Origin: Chrysomallon squamiferum
Taxonomy: Eukaryota; Mollusca; Gastropoda; Neomphalida; Peltospiridae
Direction: 5' to 3'
DNA: 35,000 nucleotides
Assembly (NCBI GenBank): GCA_012295275.1
Contig: CM022666.1
Coordinates: 447,501 to 482,500, forward strand
A program made the translations under genes and the position numbers. Each line of letters opens with the position of its first letter. The stretch's first letter is position 1. Under the pieces are notes generated by a model that saw nothing but the letters and a program-made list of their open reading frames with translations, ran no database searches and was not told where the DNA came from. Below, one piece after another: positions 1 through 10,219 of the stretch.

Positions 1-17
1 ATACGGAACTTGAAGAC

Positions 18-76
18 ATGATCACTTTTTGTGCTCGATTAGCAACCGTTTTGATTGTGGTCAGCTATGCAGTATG
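18..76 (+). CDS. LASGLI-amide neuropeptide precursor, exon 1 (signal peptide)
   Basis: This short exon reads ATG through GTA TG and ends at a consensus donor GTAAGT (77-82). It encodes MITFCARLATVLIVVSYAV plus two bases of a split codon. The first base of the exon at 2274 completes that codon as TGT (Cys), so the joined protein continues C-F-A-A-D-T-N-Q. This is a typical secretory signal: a short n-region with one Arg, a hydrophobic core (LATVLIVVSYAV) and small residues before a likely cleavage near residues 22-23 (FAA/DT). The ATG has G at -3. No in-frame stop lies upstream before the window edge, so an earlier start cannot be excluded, but the signal-peptide geometry favours this one. The promoter and 5' UTR are off the left edge. 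Confidence 0.85.
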
Positions 77-638
77 GTAAGTAGTACTTCTTATTTATTT
101 CATACTTCAAGAGTTGTTACTTATCCTTTCTTGTCTTGCTATCATCATCATCAGCAGCAGCAGCAGCAACATCGTCATTATTTTACATCATTACATTTCA
201 TCTTTAAGTTTAATTTCGAGTTTATGCAATAAAAAAAAAAAATTGTAACAGACAAAGATGTAATTCAAATTGAATATCTTTTAAATAAATTGATCAACGA
301 TTTTTCTGAATTTATTTATTTATTTATTTTTAAATAATAATAAAAATAATATCAGTAGTACGTAGACAGACAGCTGGTAGACAGAAGGACAGACAGACAA
401 GAAGGTGGTGGAATTAGTCTGTTTAACGAGACACTTAACACACTGTTACTTAGATATGGTTAAGGACGATTGAGAAAATGACTGTGGAAACTTGCTAATG
501 ATTTCCTATACATTATATATTTTTTTCTGATTAGCACAAAAGGATCTTTTACACAGATAGGCAAATACTTACGATAGATTTTCACGGATGTGTTTGGTGA
601 GAAAATTAATCGAGCGAAAAGACACATTTATAAAATAG

Positions 639-1031
639 CCCTAGTATCCTCTGACATCTGGCGGACATTTGTTTGGACATCTTTGATTCTCCGCCAGTCA
701 GGTCTCTGTCGTTTTTCTGCTGATCTTTGCCAAGCAGACGGTTTGCAAGATTCCGGCTAGTTTACTCAGTTAACAACAATTTTGACTTCACAGTGTTTTA
801 GATTGGCCATTGTCGAGTTCTCTGGTATTATTAAAAAAAGTATCATTTAGTCGTACATAAACTCGCGACAAACAGAATCCCGGTCAGAACTTCACCAACT
901 CGGACATCTTCGGAAATGTTTGAATCGACTTAAATAAGCGACGTAACAGTTAGCGAAACAGAAATATAGAAAACTATCTTTGGACGAGAATCAGCGATAT
1001 CCATCCAAATGTCCGTCAGAGAATACTCAAG
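639..1031. mobile_element. MITE-like element with terminal inverted repeats and 10-bp target duplication
   Basis: The ends are 17-bp imperfect inverted repeats: CCCTAGTATCCTCTGAC at 639-655, and GTCAGAGAATACTCAAG at 1015-1031, whose complement is CTTGAGTATTCTCTGAC (13 of 17 identical). The similarity continues inward with gaps for about 65 bp (GGACATTTG and TTGATTCTC/CTGATTCTC on both arms). The element is flanked by an identical 10-mer, TATAAAATAG, at 629-638 and 1032-1041. No transposase frame is present. A 9-10 bp duplication and long terminal repeats suggest a non-autonomous Mutator-like element, but the family assignment is inference. Confidence 0.72.
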
Positions 1032-2041
1032 TATAAAATAGAAAGACAGAAAGATGGATGGACACTGACATTGGACAGATTGAAGAAACGTTTTTTTTTT
1101 TTTTTAAATGTTTTAAGCATTCATTTTGTTTACTTATACTTTTCTTCAACGAATAAGTAGTTTGTTTACAGTTATGTTTGAAATTTGTTTCTAAGTCGTT
1201 TGTTTCCTTGATGCAGTTCTCGAATGAAAGGTTTGTCATTTTCGGTTGTTAATAACGATAACTATTGTGTTTTATTTCTGACAGTATTTGACATTGTCTG
1301 TTAACGAGACGCACACGTAAATGTTAATGAAACTTTTGTTTGCAAGCTTGACAAACATGTTCAGAGAACAAACCTAACGTTTATGATTCTGATTACATAT
1401 ACAACATGGCGGATATAAGCAAACATTTGTTTGCAAACAAGTCCAAACATGTTTAATAATGTTTACAGGGATGTCATACAGAAGATATTGACTGCATAAG
1501 ATAAAACAAATTTTGACATCAGATTACAAATTTGTCATCTCTGAATTTTACTTAAATCGGCTAATTAAAAACAGTAGGTAACATCATCATTATGATTAAA
1601 CCTGTAATATTTTAATCATACGTTAACAGTGGTATGAAAATTGATAATGATTTATTATTATTCTATTTTCAAAAACATGGTCTTTTTTGTGTGCTTCTGA
1701 ATGAATGCTGTCTTTCTCCATGTCAGTTTAATAGCGATCACATAATTAAAATTCACCAAAATAATTCTTTTGATAAAAAAAAAAACAAAAAAAAAAAACG
1801 TTTCTCGTATGTTTGACAAATATGTTTTGAGTAAATAAAATAAAATAAACAGACAGAAATTCTGTATAACGATTAACATCAGATACACATAAGAAACAAT
1901 ATAAACCGACAATACTGAAAAAAAAAGAGACAGACGTATATATATATATATTGCTAGATACGTAGAAAGACAGACAGATGAAAGGACTTGTGGGTAAATC
2001 TGGTATATTACACATATAGATACTGTGTGGTCTTTTTCTTC

Positions 2042-2181
2042 TGTTTCTTCTTCTTCTTCTTCTTCTTCTTCTTCTTCTTCTTCTTCTTCTTCTTCTTCGT
2101 CTTCTTCTTCTTCTTCTTCTTCTTCTTCTTCTTCTTCTTCTTCATCTTCTTCTTCTTCTTCTTCTTCTTCTTCTTCTTCTT

Positions 2182-2252
<71 letters not shown>
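2042..2252 (+). repeat. (TTC)n followed by (ATT)n microsatellite just before the splice acceptor
   Basis: About 170 bp of CTT/TTC units with single-base interruptions near 2099 and 2143 pass directly into about 40 bp of ATT units, ending some 20 bp before the acceptor at 2273. On the transcript this is an oversized polypyrimidine tract. Long frames reading poly-Ser or poly-Phe here are artefacts of the repeat. Confidence 0.95.
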
Positions 2253-2253
<1 letters not shown>

Positions 2254-2273
2254 TCAATCTTATTTCATTGCAG

Positions 2274-2859
2274 TTTTGCGGCTGATACAAATCAGGATAA
2301 ACTAGATGATGTTTCTAAACGAAGTGCAAACAGTAAAAGGTCGTATCAGTCTAACTCCAAGCGAGCTCCCTTTGACTCACTGGCGAGTGGACTAATTGGC
2401 AAGAGACCATTTGACTCGCTAGCTAATGGTCTTATCGGGAAACGAGCTCCATTTGATTCTCTGGCAAGCGGTTTAATAGGAAAACGTCCTTTTGATGCCT
2501 TGGCAAGCGGACTGATCGGAAAACGAGCCCCATTTGACTCACTGGCAAGCGGTTTAATAGGAAAACGTCCTTTTGATGCCTTGGCAAGCGGACTTATCGG
2601 AAAAAGAGCTCCATTTGACTCATTGGCAAGCGGTTTAATAGGAAAACGTCCTTTTGATGCCTTGGCAAGCGGACTTATCGGAAAACGAGCTCCATTTGAC
2701 TCATTGGCAAGCGGTTTAATAGGAAAACGTCCTTTTGATGCCTTGGCAAGCGGACTGATCGGAAAACGAGCTCCATTTGACTCACTGGCGAGTGGGCTGA
2801 TAGGAAAGAGGTCTGTAGAGGACGACAGTCAGTCGGCAGAAGCCGAGAAACAGTCATAA
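2274..2859 (+). CDS. LASGLI-amide neuropeptide precursor, exon 2 (11 tandem amidated peptides)
   Basis: This exon encodes residues 20-214 of a 214-residue prepropeptide. After the end of the signal peptide comes a spacer (DTNQDKLDDVSKR, then SANSKR and SYQSNSKR). An uninterrupted array of 11 peptides occupies residues 51-199: six APFDSLASGLI-GKR, four PFDALASGLI-GKR and one PFDSLANGLI-GKR (copy 2). The acidic tail SVEDDSQSAEAEKQS ends at TAA (2857-2859). Each unit ends in G-K-R, so prohormone convertase cleavage, carboxypeptidase trimming and amidation would yield APFDSLASGLI-NH2, PFDALASGLI-NH2 and PFDSLANGLI-NH2. The C-terminal motif matches the molluscan LASGLVamide/LASGLIamide family as I recall it. 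The pedal peptide/orcokinin type was considered because of FDSL, but those lack this amidated LASGLI end. The mature peptides would be secreted from neurons; the receptor is unknown to me. Confidence 0.93.
2365..2811 (+). repeat. Coding tandem array: 11 peptide units, 81-bp dimer
   Basis: Units alternate 42 bp (14 codons) and 39 bp (13 codons), giving an 81-bp dimer; 6x42 + 5x39 = 447 bp exactly fills the interval. Dimers 3-4, 5-6, 7-8 and 9-10 are nearly identical, and the few differences among them are synonymous (TCT/TCA, GCT/GCC, CTG/TTG, CTG/CTT, CGA/AGA). Outer units 1, 2 and 11 are more diverged (for example AAT for AGC in unit 2, and GGC AAG AGA in unit 1). Confidence 0.97.
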
Positions 2860-2933
2860 ATAAAAAAAAATGAACTCGGTGGATCAGAGTTTATGCAAGA
2901 ACTAACAGACAAACATGGTGATATACAACACTG

Positions 2934-2939
2934 AATAAA
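2934..2939 (+). terminator. Poly(A) signal of the LASGLI-amide gene
   Basis: AATAAA lies 75 bp after the stop codon and is followed by GT/T-rich sequence (GTAGTGTTTGTTTATTT), the usual layout of a metazoan cleavage and polyadenylation site. Confidence 0.7.
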
Positions 2940-3403
2940 GAGTAGTGTTTGTTTATTTATTATTTATTTATTTATTTATTAACTTACTTACCTATTTACT
3001 TATTTACTTATTTATTTATTTATTTATTTATTTATTTTAATCACGTGATATATATTTAAATAATTTACACGTTTCTAAAAGGCTAGGTTTGAATATTTAC
3101 GTTTTTCAGAAATACTGAATTATGTTGTTCACTCTGCTATAGATAATTGGCAGTCCCGTTAACAGCTTAGCATAAAATTAAAACACATTTTTGTCTCACA
3201 GTTAAACAATCTCTTATTTAACTATTTTATTTATTTCAGTGCATATTAATGCTTATATTTGTACTAAGGCCAATGTAGTAGTAAGATTGTCAGCAGTCAT
3301 ACATATTACGCTGAAGTGTATTAATAATACACAAACTGTTAGAACAGACAATACGATGAGAGATAGTCAGATCTAACGTATCTTCGTGGGCGTGCGTGCG
3401 TGT

Positions 3404-3457
<54 letters not shown>

Positions 3458-3949
3458 GTCTGTGACTGTGTGTGAGAGTCTGTGTGTATGTGTGCGTGTT
3501 TCAGAGAAAGAGAATGCGTGAGAAATAGATAGAGTTTACGTTCGTGAATAGGTATGTGAATAGGTATGGGGGTGGGGGGGGGGGGTGTTTCTGAAAGAGG
3601 GTGCACGCGAGAATTTGTATGTACGTAAGGCTCAAAGGGTTAAGGACAGAGGTAACATTAAAAGAGCGCATATTCTAATCCGAATACTGCAGATTTAATG
3701 GAATTTTTCAGTCTACAAAAAGCAGCAGAAAATAATTTTCATAACAGATTTCAAAAGCAGCACATAGATCTTGTTATACTGTAAAAGTAAATGCTAGCAC
3801 TAACACAACAACATAAACAGTAACAACAGCGCCGATAGCAACGACATTTGTCTACAAGTAATGACCAATAAGTGATCAAATAGAAATTATTATTTTAATT
3901 ATTTTTATCTTATAATATGTCATAGATTTTCTTGTTCTTCATCTTACTA

Positions 3950-4023
<74 letters not shown>

Positions 4024-5204
4024 TCCAGCAGTCCAAATTTTGAACATTAATGGACCTACACTTTTATTTTTATTGTTTTTGTTTGTTATCTTCTTGTTTT
4101 TAAAAAGCTAATCTAAAATAACATGTTATTTTTATATTAAAATATTGACTAAACCTTTAATAACTATAAAGCACCAGCTTTTATGTAGTAGAGTTTGAAT
4201 AAAAGCACCATGTTTTGCTTGTTTCACAGATTTCGTTTTGTTCTTTAACGGCGATGATGTTCAAATGCATGGTTTACTAAATACACGTGTATCATATAGT
4301 ACATGACTGTACCTGCGCATTATAGAACCACAGATTCGAACCATCTGGCTAGAACGGGATATAACGGAGTAATGACGTCAAGGAATATTGATCTTACGAC
4401 TTGTCGGTCTCAGGCAGAGCTCTGTTTATTTTATTACAAGCAGAAGAATGAGAGATGTTCAGATATTTCAAAAATTTCCTATATATAAAGCAACCTAAGA
4501 ACAAAAATGTAATGCATTTTGCCTCGCCATTCAATACGAATATTGATGCAAAAATAATTTTCTTGGCTGCTGCAATGATCATCGTAATATTATTTCAGTC
4601 TGTCTAAAAAGAATAATTTATGATGTATTCGATAGTCAGTTCATATCCATCGGATTTTCACTCGGTTCCATTTTCGCCTAATAGTAGAGCTTTTTAGTAT
4701 CTAACCCAATTTGTAAATTACTCCATATAAGAAGACATCGACTTTTAGAATTTTCTCTTCTTTCTTTGTTAAGCTCACTTCAGCATGTCTCCAGACATAA
4801 TCTAGCAAACTAGTGACACTTCCCACATCTCAGTGTTGTAAATACATAAATAAATAAGTAAAACTGTGAGAGATATATATTGGTTTAAAGGACTAGCAAA
4901 GTAGTTGTCTATCAAACACTGGAGCGTCTAGTCTGTCACTTTAAATCTGAATAATAATGACAACAATAACAAAGCAAAAATAGTAATATTAATAATGATA
5001 ATAATGAGGACAATAATAACAACAATAAAATTAAAATAGCAAACAGATTAATAATTTTAGCAATAACAAGAACAACGCAATAGCAACAATAATAAGAAGA
5101 CGAAACAAACAAAGGAAATATAACTAAATAAATAAAGAAAGAAGAGGAAGATGACGAAAAGGAAGAACAAAGAAGAAGAACAACAACTACAACGATAACA
5201 ACAA
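2940..5204. other. Intergenic AT-rich spacer with simple repeats
   Basis: No gene is recognisable. The spacer holds (TTTA)n at about 2951-3038, a (GA)n tract at 3411-3455 followed by GT/GA-rich sequence and a G run near 3573-3586, and (ATT)n at 3952-4020. The ORFs at 3373-3606, 4303-4488 and 4394-4582 show no domain, signal peptide or splice support. A palindromic TGACGTCA occurs at 4373-4380. Confidence 0.8.
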
Positions 5205-5398
<194 letters not shown>

Positions 5399-5410
5399 CA
5401 TAATCGTAAC

Positions 5411-5914
5411 AATGACTATCAGAGATTTAGTAACTGCTGATGTAACATGACTATCAGAGATTCAGTAACTGCTGATGTAACAATGACTATCAGAGATTTA
5501 GTAACTGCTGATGTAACAGTGACTATTAGAGATTCAGTAACTGCTGATGTAACAATGACTATTAGAGATTCAGTAACTGCTGATGTAACAATGACTATTA
5601 GAGATTTAGTAACTGCTGGTGTAACAATGACTATTAGAGATTCAGTAACTGCTGGTGTAACAATGACTATCAGAGATTTAGTAACTGCTGATGTAACAAT
5701 GACTGATGTAACAATGACTATCAGAGATTTAGTAACTGCTGATGTAACAATGACTGATGTAACAATGACTATCAGAGATTTAGTAACTGCTGATGTAACA
5801 ATGATTATTAGAGATTCAGTAACTGCTGATGTAACAATGACTATTAGAGATTCAGTAACTACTGATGTAACAATGACTATTAGAGATTCAGTAACTGCTG
5901 ATGTAACAATGACT
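5411..5914. repeat. 36-bp minisatellite (13 full copies plus two 15-bp partial units)
   Basis: The unit is AATGACTATTAGAGATT(T/C)AG followed by TAACTGCTGATGTAAC. The first copy lacks one A at its junction with the second. From 5447 every length variant (36 bp or 15 bp) is a multiple of three, so one 205-codon frame (5447-6064) stays open, reading M-T-I-R-D-S/L-V-T-A-D-V-T. Differences among units are mostly non-synonymous (Leu/Ser, Asp/Gly, Ala/Thr, Thr/Ile, Met/Val). There is no signal peptide, splice site or recognisable flank, so I read it as a non-coding minisatellite. Confidence 0.93.
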
Positions 5915-6384
5915 TTGGAGAATGATAAGCTACTGGACCCAGCAGAGAAAGTTTTGGTGTGGCTATCATTTTATTGCAAGAGAAGTGAATATTGCTTATT
6001 ACGTGATTGTTATCTCTCCATTGTTTGTACTAGTGAATGGTTTGGTAGAACAGCCATGGTTTAGGAAATGCTGTCATAGTGATGTGATAGATTTGAGACA
6101 ACAGTGATATTAGCAAGGAACTCAAAGATTAATGTAATGATATCAGTTTTTACAAAACCACAATTTTTCATCTTCGAGCTGTTCTGTGTGTTAGTTATTT
6201 GTGAGTGTGTGCGTCCCGTTAACTCAGAAGAAAATATTCTGATGTTTTCTGATCCTGGAGTAGAGCTGTGAAGAAATACAAGTGAGAATGTGTTCTGAAA
6301 TTTCTCCTCAAAGTCCTTTGTTAATAATAAACAGACAGACAGACAAACAAACAAATTAACTAATAATAATACTAATACTACTAC

Positions 6385-6478
<94 letters not shown>
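6385..6478. repeat. (AAT)n/(ATT)n perfect inverted repeat
   Basis: AAT units switch to ATT units at about 6436, so the two arms (each about 43 bp) are exact complements with almost no loop. A smaller version of the same switch is at 12793-12830. Confidence 0.9.
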
Positions 6479-7405
6479 TGACATTTATTATATATTTTTT
6501 ATTCTTTCTGATTTTAAGTTTCTGCTGTTAAAAAAGTAAAACACTTAAAACAAATGGTTTATAAGAATAGACCTAAATGGGCAAAACATATACAAAACTA
6601 ATCTCAAAGAAAATGTTTGTCACCGTACTTCTTCATAAACTAATTAAAACATTAAATATATAAATAATAATAATACTAATAGTAATAATAATAAAAAAAA
6701 TGATGTTGATGATGATGATGATGATGATAATAACAGCAAGAAAAACGGAAATCAGTGTATCAGTTATTGCGATGTAAGGGTGATAACTCCAACTTACTAT
6801 ATCAGAAGCTCTCCTATACAAAGAGTAGTGGGGAGAAAACAAAAAAAGATTTATTTGAAAAATCGAGCAACAAATAAAACAGTTCGTTTTGCAGCCTACG
6901 TCACCCAGAGCCACGTATCCATGGGTGAGCTTCTTCTGACTTGTTTTCCACGAATAAATCTTTGAGTTTTACATCAACAACTGTCACAATGTTTACTCCA
7001 AATCAAGTACGTGCAGTTTATTATCGTCTGAAAAGTACACCCCACAGTTCAGGGATCTGAAAACATAATCTCAGACATAAAAATATCACATCCTGCAATG
7101 TCTGTACGTAGTGTAAAGATCTGATTTAAAAATTAAATTTCCATATTACTGGCCATTGGCCAAAAATACAGATTTTGGGGACGTAACTATAATCTTGTTA
7201 TTCACACATACACGCGCGCACACACACACACACATATTATAATTACTTCTTTAGTATTTAATACCTGGTTTAGATCTTAAAATAAATGAGGACTAAATTA
7301 TCGTTAGTTTAGAAATGTTTCGTTTTGTTCAATAATTAGTCTGACGTCGTTTTTTCGTCGTTTTGATTTTTCGACTACAACGATCTCATTATTATTACTT
7401 TAATT

Positions 7406-7436
<31 letters not shown>

Positions 7437-8521
7437 TTCATTTATTTATTATAATCAGTATTATTATTGTTGTTATTATTATTATCATCATTTTCATTAT
7501 TATCGTCGTTATCACAATCACTATCATTATCGCTATTATGATTATATCTGAACAGATAACTGTGCTTACTTCATTTACTAATTGTTTCGCACTTTTCCCA
7601 CAGTGATTACCAATTACGTTTTCTGTGTCTTTGCCTAAATAAATTATATTCGCTGTTGGTGACACCCATTTCGTATCCCTGCAGTACGTGAATGAGGTCA
7701 CTGACTTAGCAAACAGGCAGCCATAAACATTTATTATTTACGATATTTTTAACTACTGCTAATATATTTTACTTATCAAACATCGCTAAGCCGTCACTCA
7801 GAGGTTAAAAAGAAGACTGGGATGTAGATGGTTGCTGGTTCAGTTCTTCTTTGTGCGTTGACTATATCCAGTTGCAGTTGACTATATCCAATTCCAGTCA
7901 AAGCTCCAAGTCTAATTACAGACGGGGTTTTACTGCTGTGTTCTGTTGCAAAAGATTTCTTGCAAGCAAACCAGTGTCAGTGACCTTGGCATTGACCTCT
8001 TACTGTGCGTTCTGTAACTAAGCAACTGTTCTTGTTAAAACTCCTAATGAAATTAAAATATGTCTTATGATAGTCATTAGTGTACGACTGTGAATAAACA
8101 CCAGTATTTATATTTCCTTTGTTTTTTTTTTTTTCTTCTTCCTCTTCTTCTTTAAATTAATTAAAGCTAATTTTAAAAAAAAAAAAAAAAAAAAAAAATT
8201 GTTTTGTGTAAATTAATTAATTAGCTGAACTTTTTCATAAATCGGAAAATTCTGCAGTAACTTAGAAACGTACGTCAGAGCTGTATTAAAGAACATACGT
8301 CAGAGCTGTATTAGAGAACATAATTATCATTTGCGGTACGTGACCACACTGTGGCTTTTACGAGAGTTTCAGTTAGACTTGTGTACAGATTTTTACCTGT
8401 AACATGTGTCCGTGTAATTACTCGCGTGAAGCTTTCAGTATTCTTCACATACGCCATTTTTGTTCTTAGGGCTCTAACCCTAACCGATTCTTAACTACAG
8501 AAAACAAATAATAAAATCAAA

Positions 8522-8523
<2 letters not shown>
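6479..8523. other. Intergenic spacer
   Basis: AT-rich sequence without a supported gene. It contains (GAT)n near 6701-6729, (CA)n at 7211-7234, (TTTA)n at 7403-7448, poly-A at 8174-8198, and a 27-bp direct duplication built on ACGTCAGAGCTGTATTA at about 8270-8321. A possible tRNA-derived SINE fragment lies within it (7780-8060). Short ORFs here are unsupported. Confidence 0.75.
7780..8060 (+). mobile_element. Possible tRNA-derived SINE fragment
   Basis: At 7785-7850 the sequence CTAAGCCGTCACTCAGAGG resembles a D-arm/A-box. About 45 bp later TGCTGGTTCAGTTC resembles the pol III B-box (GGTTCGANTCC). The downstream body includes the direct pair GTTGACTATATCCA and the half-site pair TGACCTTGGCATTGACCTC. 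Both boxes are imperfect and no clear target duplication was found, so this is tentative. Confidence 0.3.

Positions 8524-8596
<73 letters not shown>
8522..8596. repeat. (ATT)n microsatellite
   Basis: A clean ATT tract of about 75 bp. Confidence 0.97.
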
Positions 8597-8599
<3 letters not shown>

Positions 8600-8744
8600 A
8601 AGATTTTTTGACAAGATAATCAAAATGAGATTATTCAGTACGACTGTCAAATAGAAAATCGAGTTTCCTGTTCAGATGATGAAATATATTTTTGATCGTA
8701 TTTGTTTTTATAGCATGCTGTATTATAATATTTGTCTATACAAG

Positions 8745-9033
8745 TACCGGACAAATTATCCGGCGTCCTGAATTCCGGAAAGACCAGAAACCCGGAAGTT
8801 CTTTCCCGACGCTGTTTTCATAGTTCGCGCGCGCAGGTGTTGTCCTCACCAGCCATGAACTACTCTTTCAAGCCGCGTGGCGTTCATTCACTCGCCGCAT
8901 TGTTTACGTGTCGAGTCACCACAGTGGTGTATATAATTATTTATGTATTTAGCTGCCTTGGTACCAGAAAAACGGAAAATCCAGAAATCCGGAATGCCTC
9001 AGGCCCCAAGGAGTCTGGACAATTGGTCCGGTA
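8745..9033. mobile_element. 289-bp MITE-like element with TACCGGAC termini
   Basis: The left end TACCGGACAAATTATCCGG (8745-8763) matches the complement of the right end, TACCGGACCAATTGTCCAG, at 16 of 19 positions. ATTCCGGA occurs just inside both ends (about 8771 and 8989). The interior is CpG-rich and contrasts with the AT-rich flanks. The 149-codon frame across it (8732-9181) has no domain. No certain target duplication is seen (TATACA on the left, TGTACA on the right). Each terminus is also nearly self-palindromic. Confidence 0.62.
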
Positions 9034-9976
9034 CCCGTGTACATATACATATACATATACACATATATATATATATATATATACTGTTAATCTGTATAAT
9101 AAGCTGGTGTGTATATTACCTGTTTCACTCAGCTTTGATCAGCAGACTTGTTCTGAACTGAGAACTTTGACCTGTTTGTAATTGTTTGTTCTGTATGTAT
9201 GTTGTGTTTTGCAAATCGTTTGTGTTTTAAGCCAGTAAAGATTGCCAGCATATTATTGTTTATAGTTATTCATTCAGTCAAACAACAACCTTGTCAATAT
9301 CATTCTGCACATTTCAGGTAATCTGTATAAGTTCGTGAAGTATATATCGTGTAATATACACATCAGCTGATTATACAGATTAGCTATATATATATATATA
9401 CATATTCTTTTCATGCTATATTATAATTGTTTTTATAACATGCTATTTATTTTTTTATTATTATTTATTCTTATTACAATTTTTTTCGCTATGCTATAAG
9501 AATATATCTATATTTTGTTGATTATACCGTCATATATAACACTATTTATTTTTCACTATACTGTGCAATACTGCAAAATGTTTCACTACACTACAATATC
9601 TAACTGTGCTAGAACATTGTGTTAGAAGATAATGTTCATCTTAGCACAGTAGAAGAGTGTAATCGCCTTTTGAACTGTGTTTCGTGATGAATTTAGTGTT
9701 GTTCCGTATATGATGATGTTTGCTTTTGGCTTATGCACTAAGCTCTAACAGGTTTGTTTAACGTATTTCATCTTGATTTAGTCATACGTTCCTTCCAGCG
9801 TAACAGGTACAAGATCATATTCGTTTTGTGTATCATGTTATGTCGTGCGTTCGTTGTAATATTATAGCATGCTGTTTAGTAATAATCGGTACAATACTGT
9901 GTGATTTGTTTGTTTCAGTATGTCATACCACTGGTTGTATTTGTTCTACTAGTACATGTTTTCTAATCGTATTCGT
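9034..9976. other. AT-rich spacer downstream of the minus-strand precursor gene
   Basis: (TA)n tracts at 9065-9083 and 9386-9402. No gene is recognisable. The 97-codon frame at 9828-10121 is hydrophobic and Cys-containing but lacks a signal-like start and any splice support. Confidence 0.7.
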
Positions 9977-9982
9977 TTTATT
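9977..9982 (-). terminator. Candidate poly(A) signal of the minus-strand precursor
   Basis: TTTATT on the plus strand gives AATAAA on the minus strand, about 240 bp after the stop codon. It is the nearest clear hexamer I found downstream of the stop. Confidence 0.4.
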
Positions 9983-10219
9983 TCAAATCCGATGGCAAAA
10001 AAGTCGTTTCTGTTATAAAATAATTTTCATGTTAATACATATATATATACGTACAAATGTACACACACACACACACACATGTACAACACAAAGAAAAAAA
10101 AGATTATATTCGTTTCTGTGAATCACACTATATTGAGTATATAATCATTAAAAGTTCACATTAATTTTGCAGTGTCTAGTTAAAGTTACAGGTTTACCTA
10201 GCAGCAGGATCAGATCTGC

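Larger units (their letters stand above)
77..2273 (+). other. Intron of the LASGLI-amide precursor gene
   Basis: The 2197-bp intron runs from GTAAGT (77) to TTTCATTGCAG (ends 2273). The exon phases on both sides match (2 bases + 1 base). Its contents are a 393-bp inverted-repeat element with a 10-bp target duplication (639-1031), a diverged direct repeat rich in GTTTGCAA/AAACATG near 1330-1361 and 1423-1456, poly-A/T runs, and a long (TTC)n-(ATT)n tract directly before the acceptor. Short reading frames here are low-complexity and are not credible genes. Confidence 0.85.

Noticed and set aside
1988-2305. Open frames of poly-Phe/Leu and poly-Ser
   Set aside because: They are translations of the (TTC)n/(ATT)n microsatellite in an intron, with no conserved or complex segment.
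6780-6965. Possible tiny exon (GTTTTGCAG ... CATGG|GTGAGC, about 6895-6924)
   Set aside because: Acceptor- and donor-like signals are present, but the piece is only 30 bp and no partner exon or domain was found.
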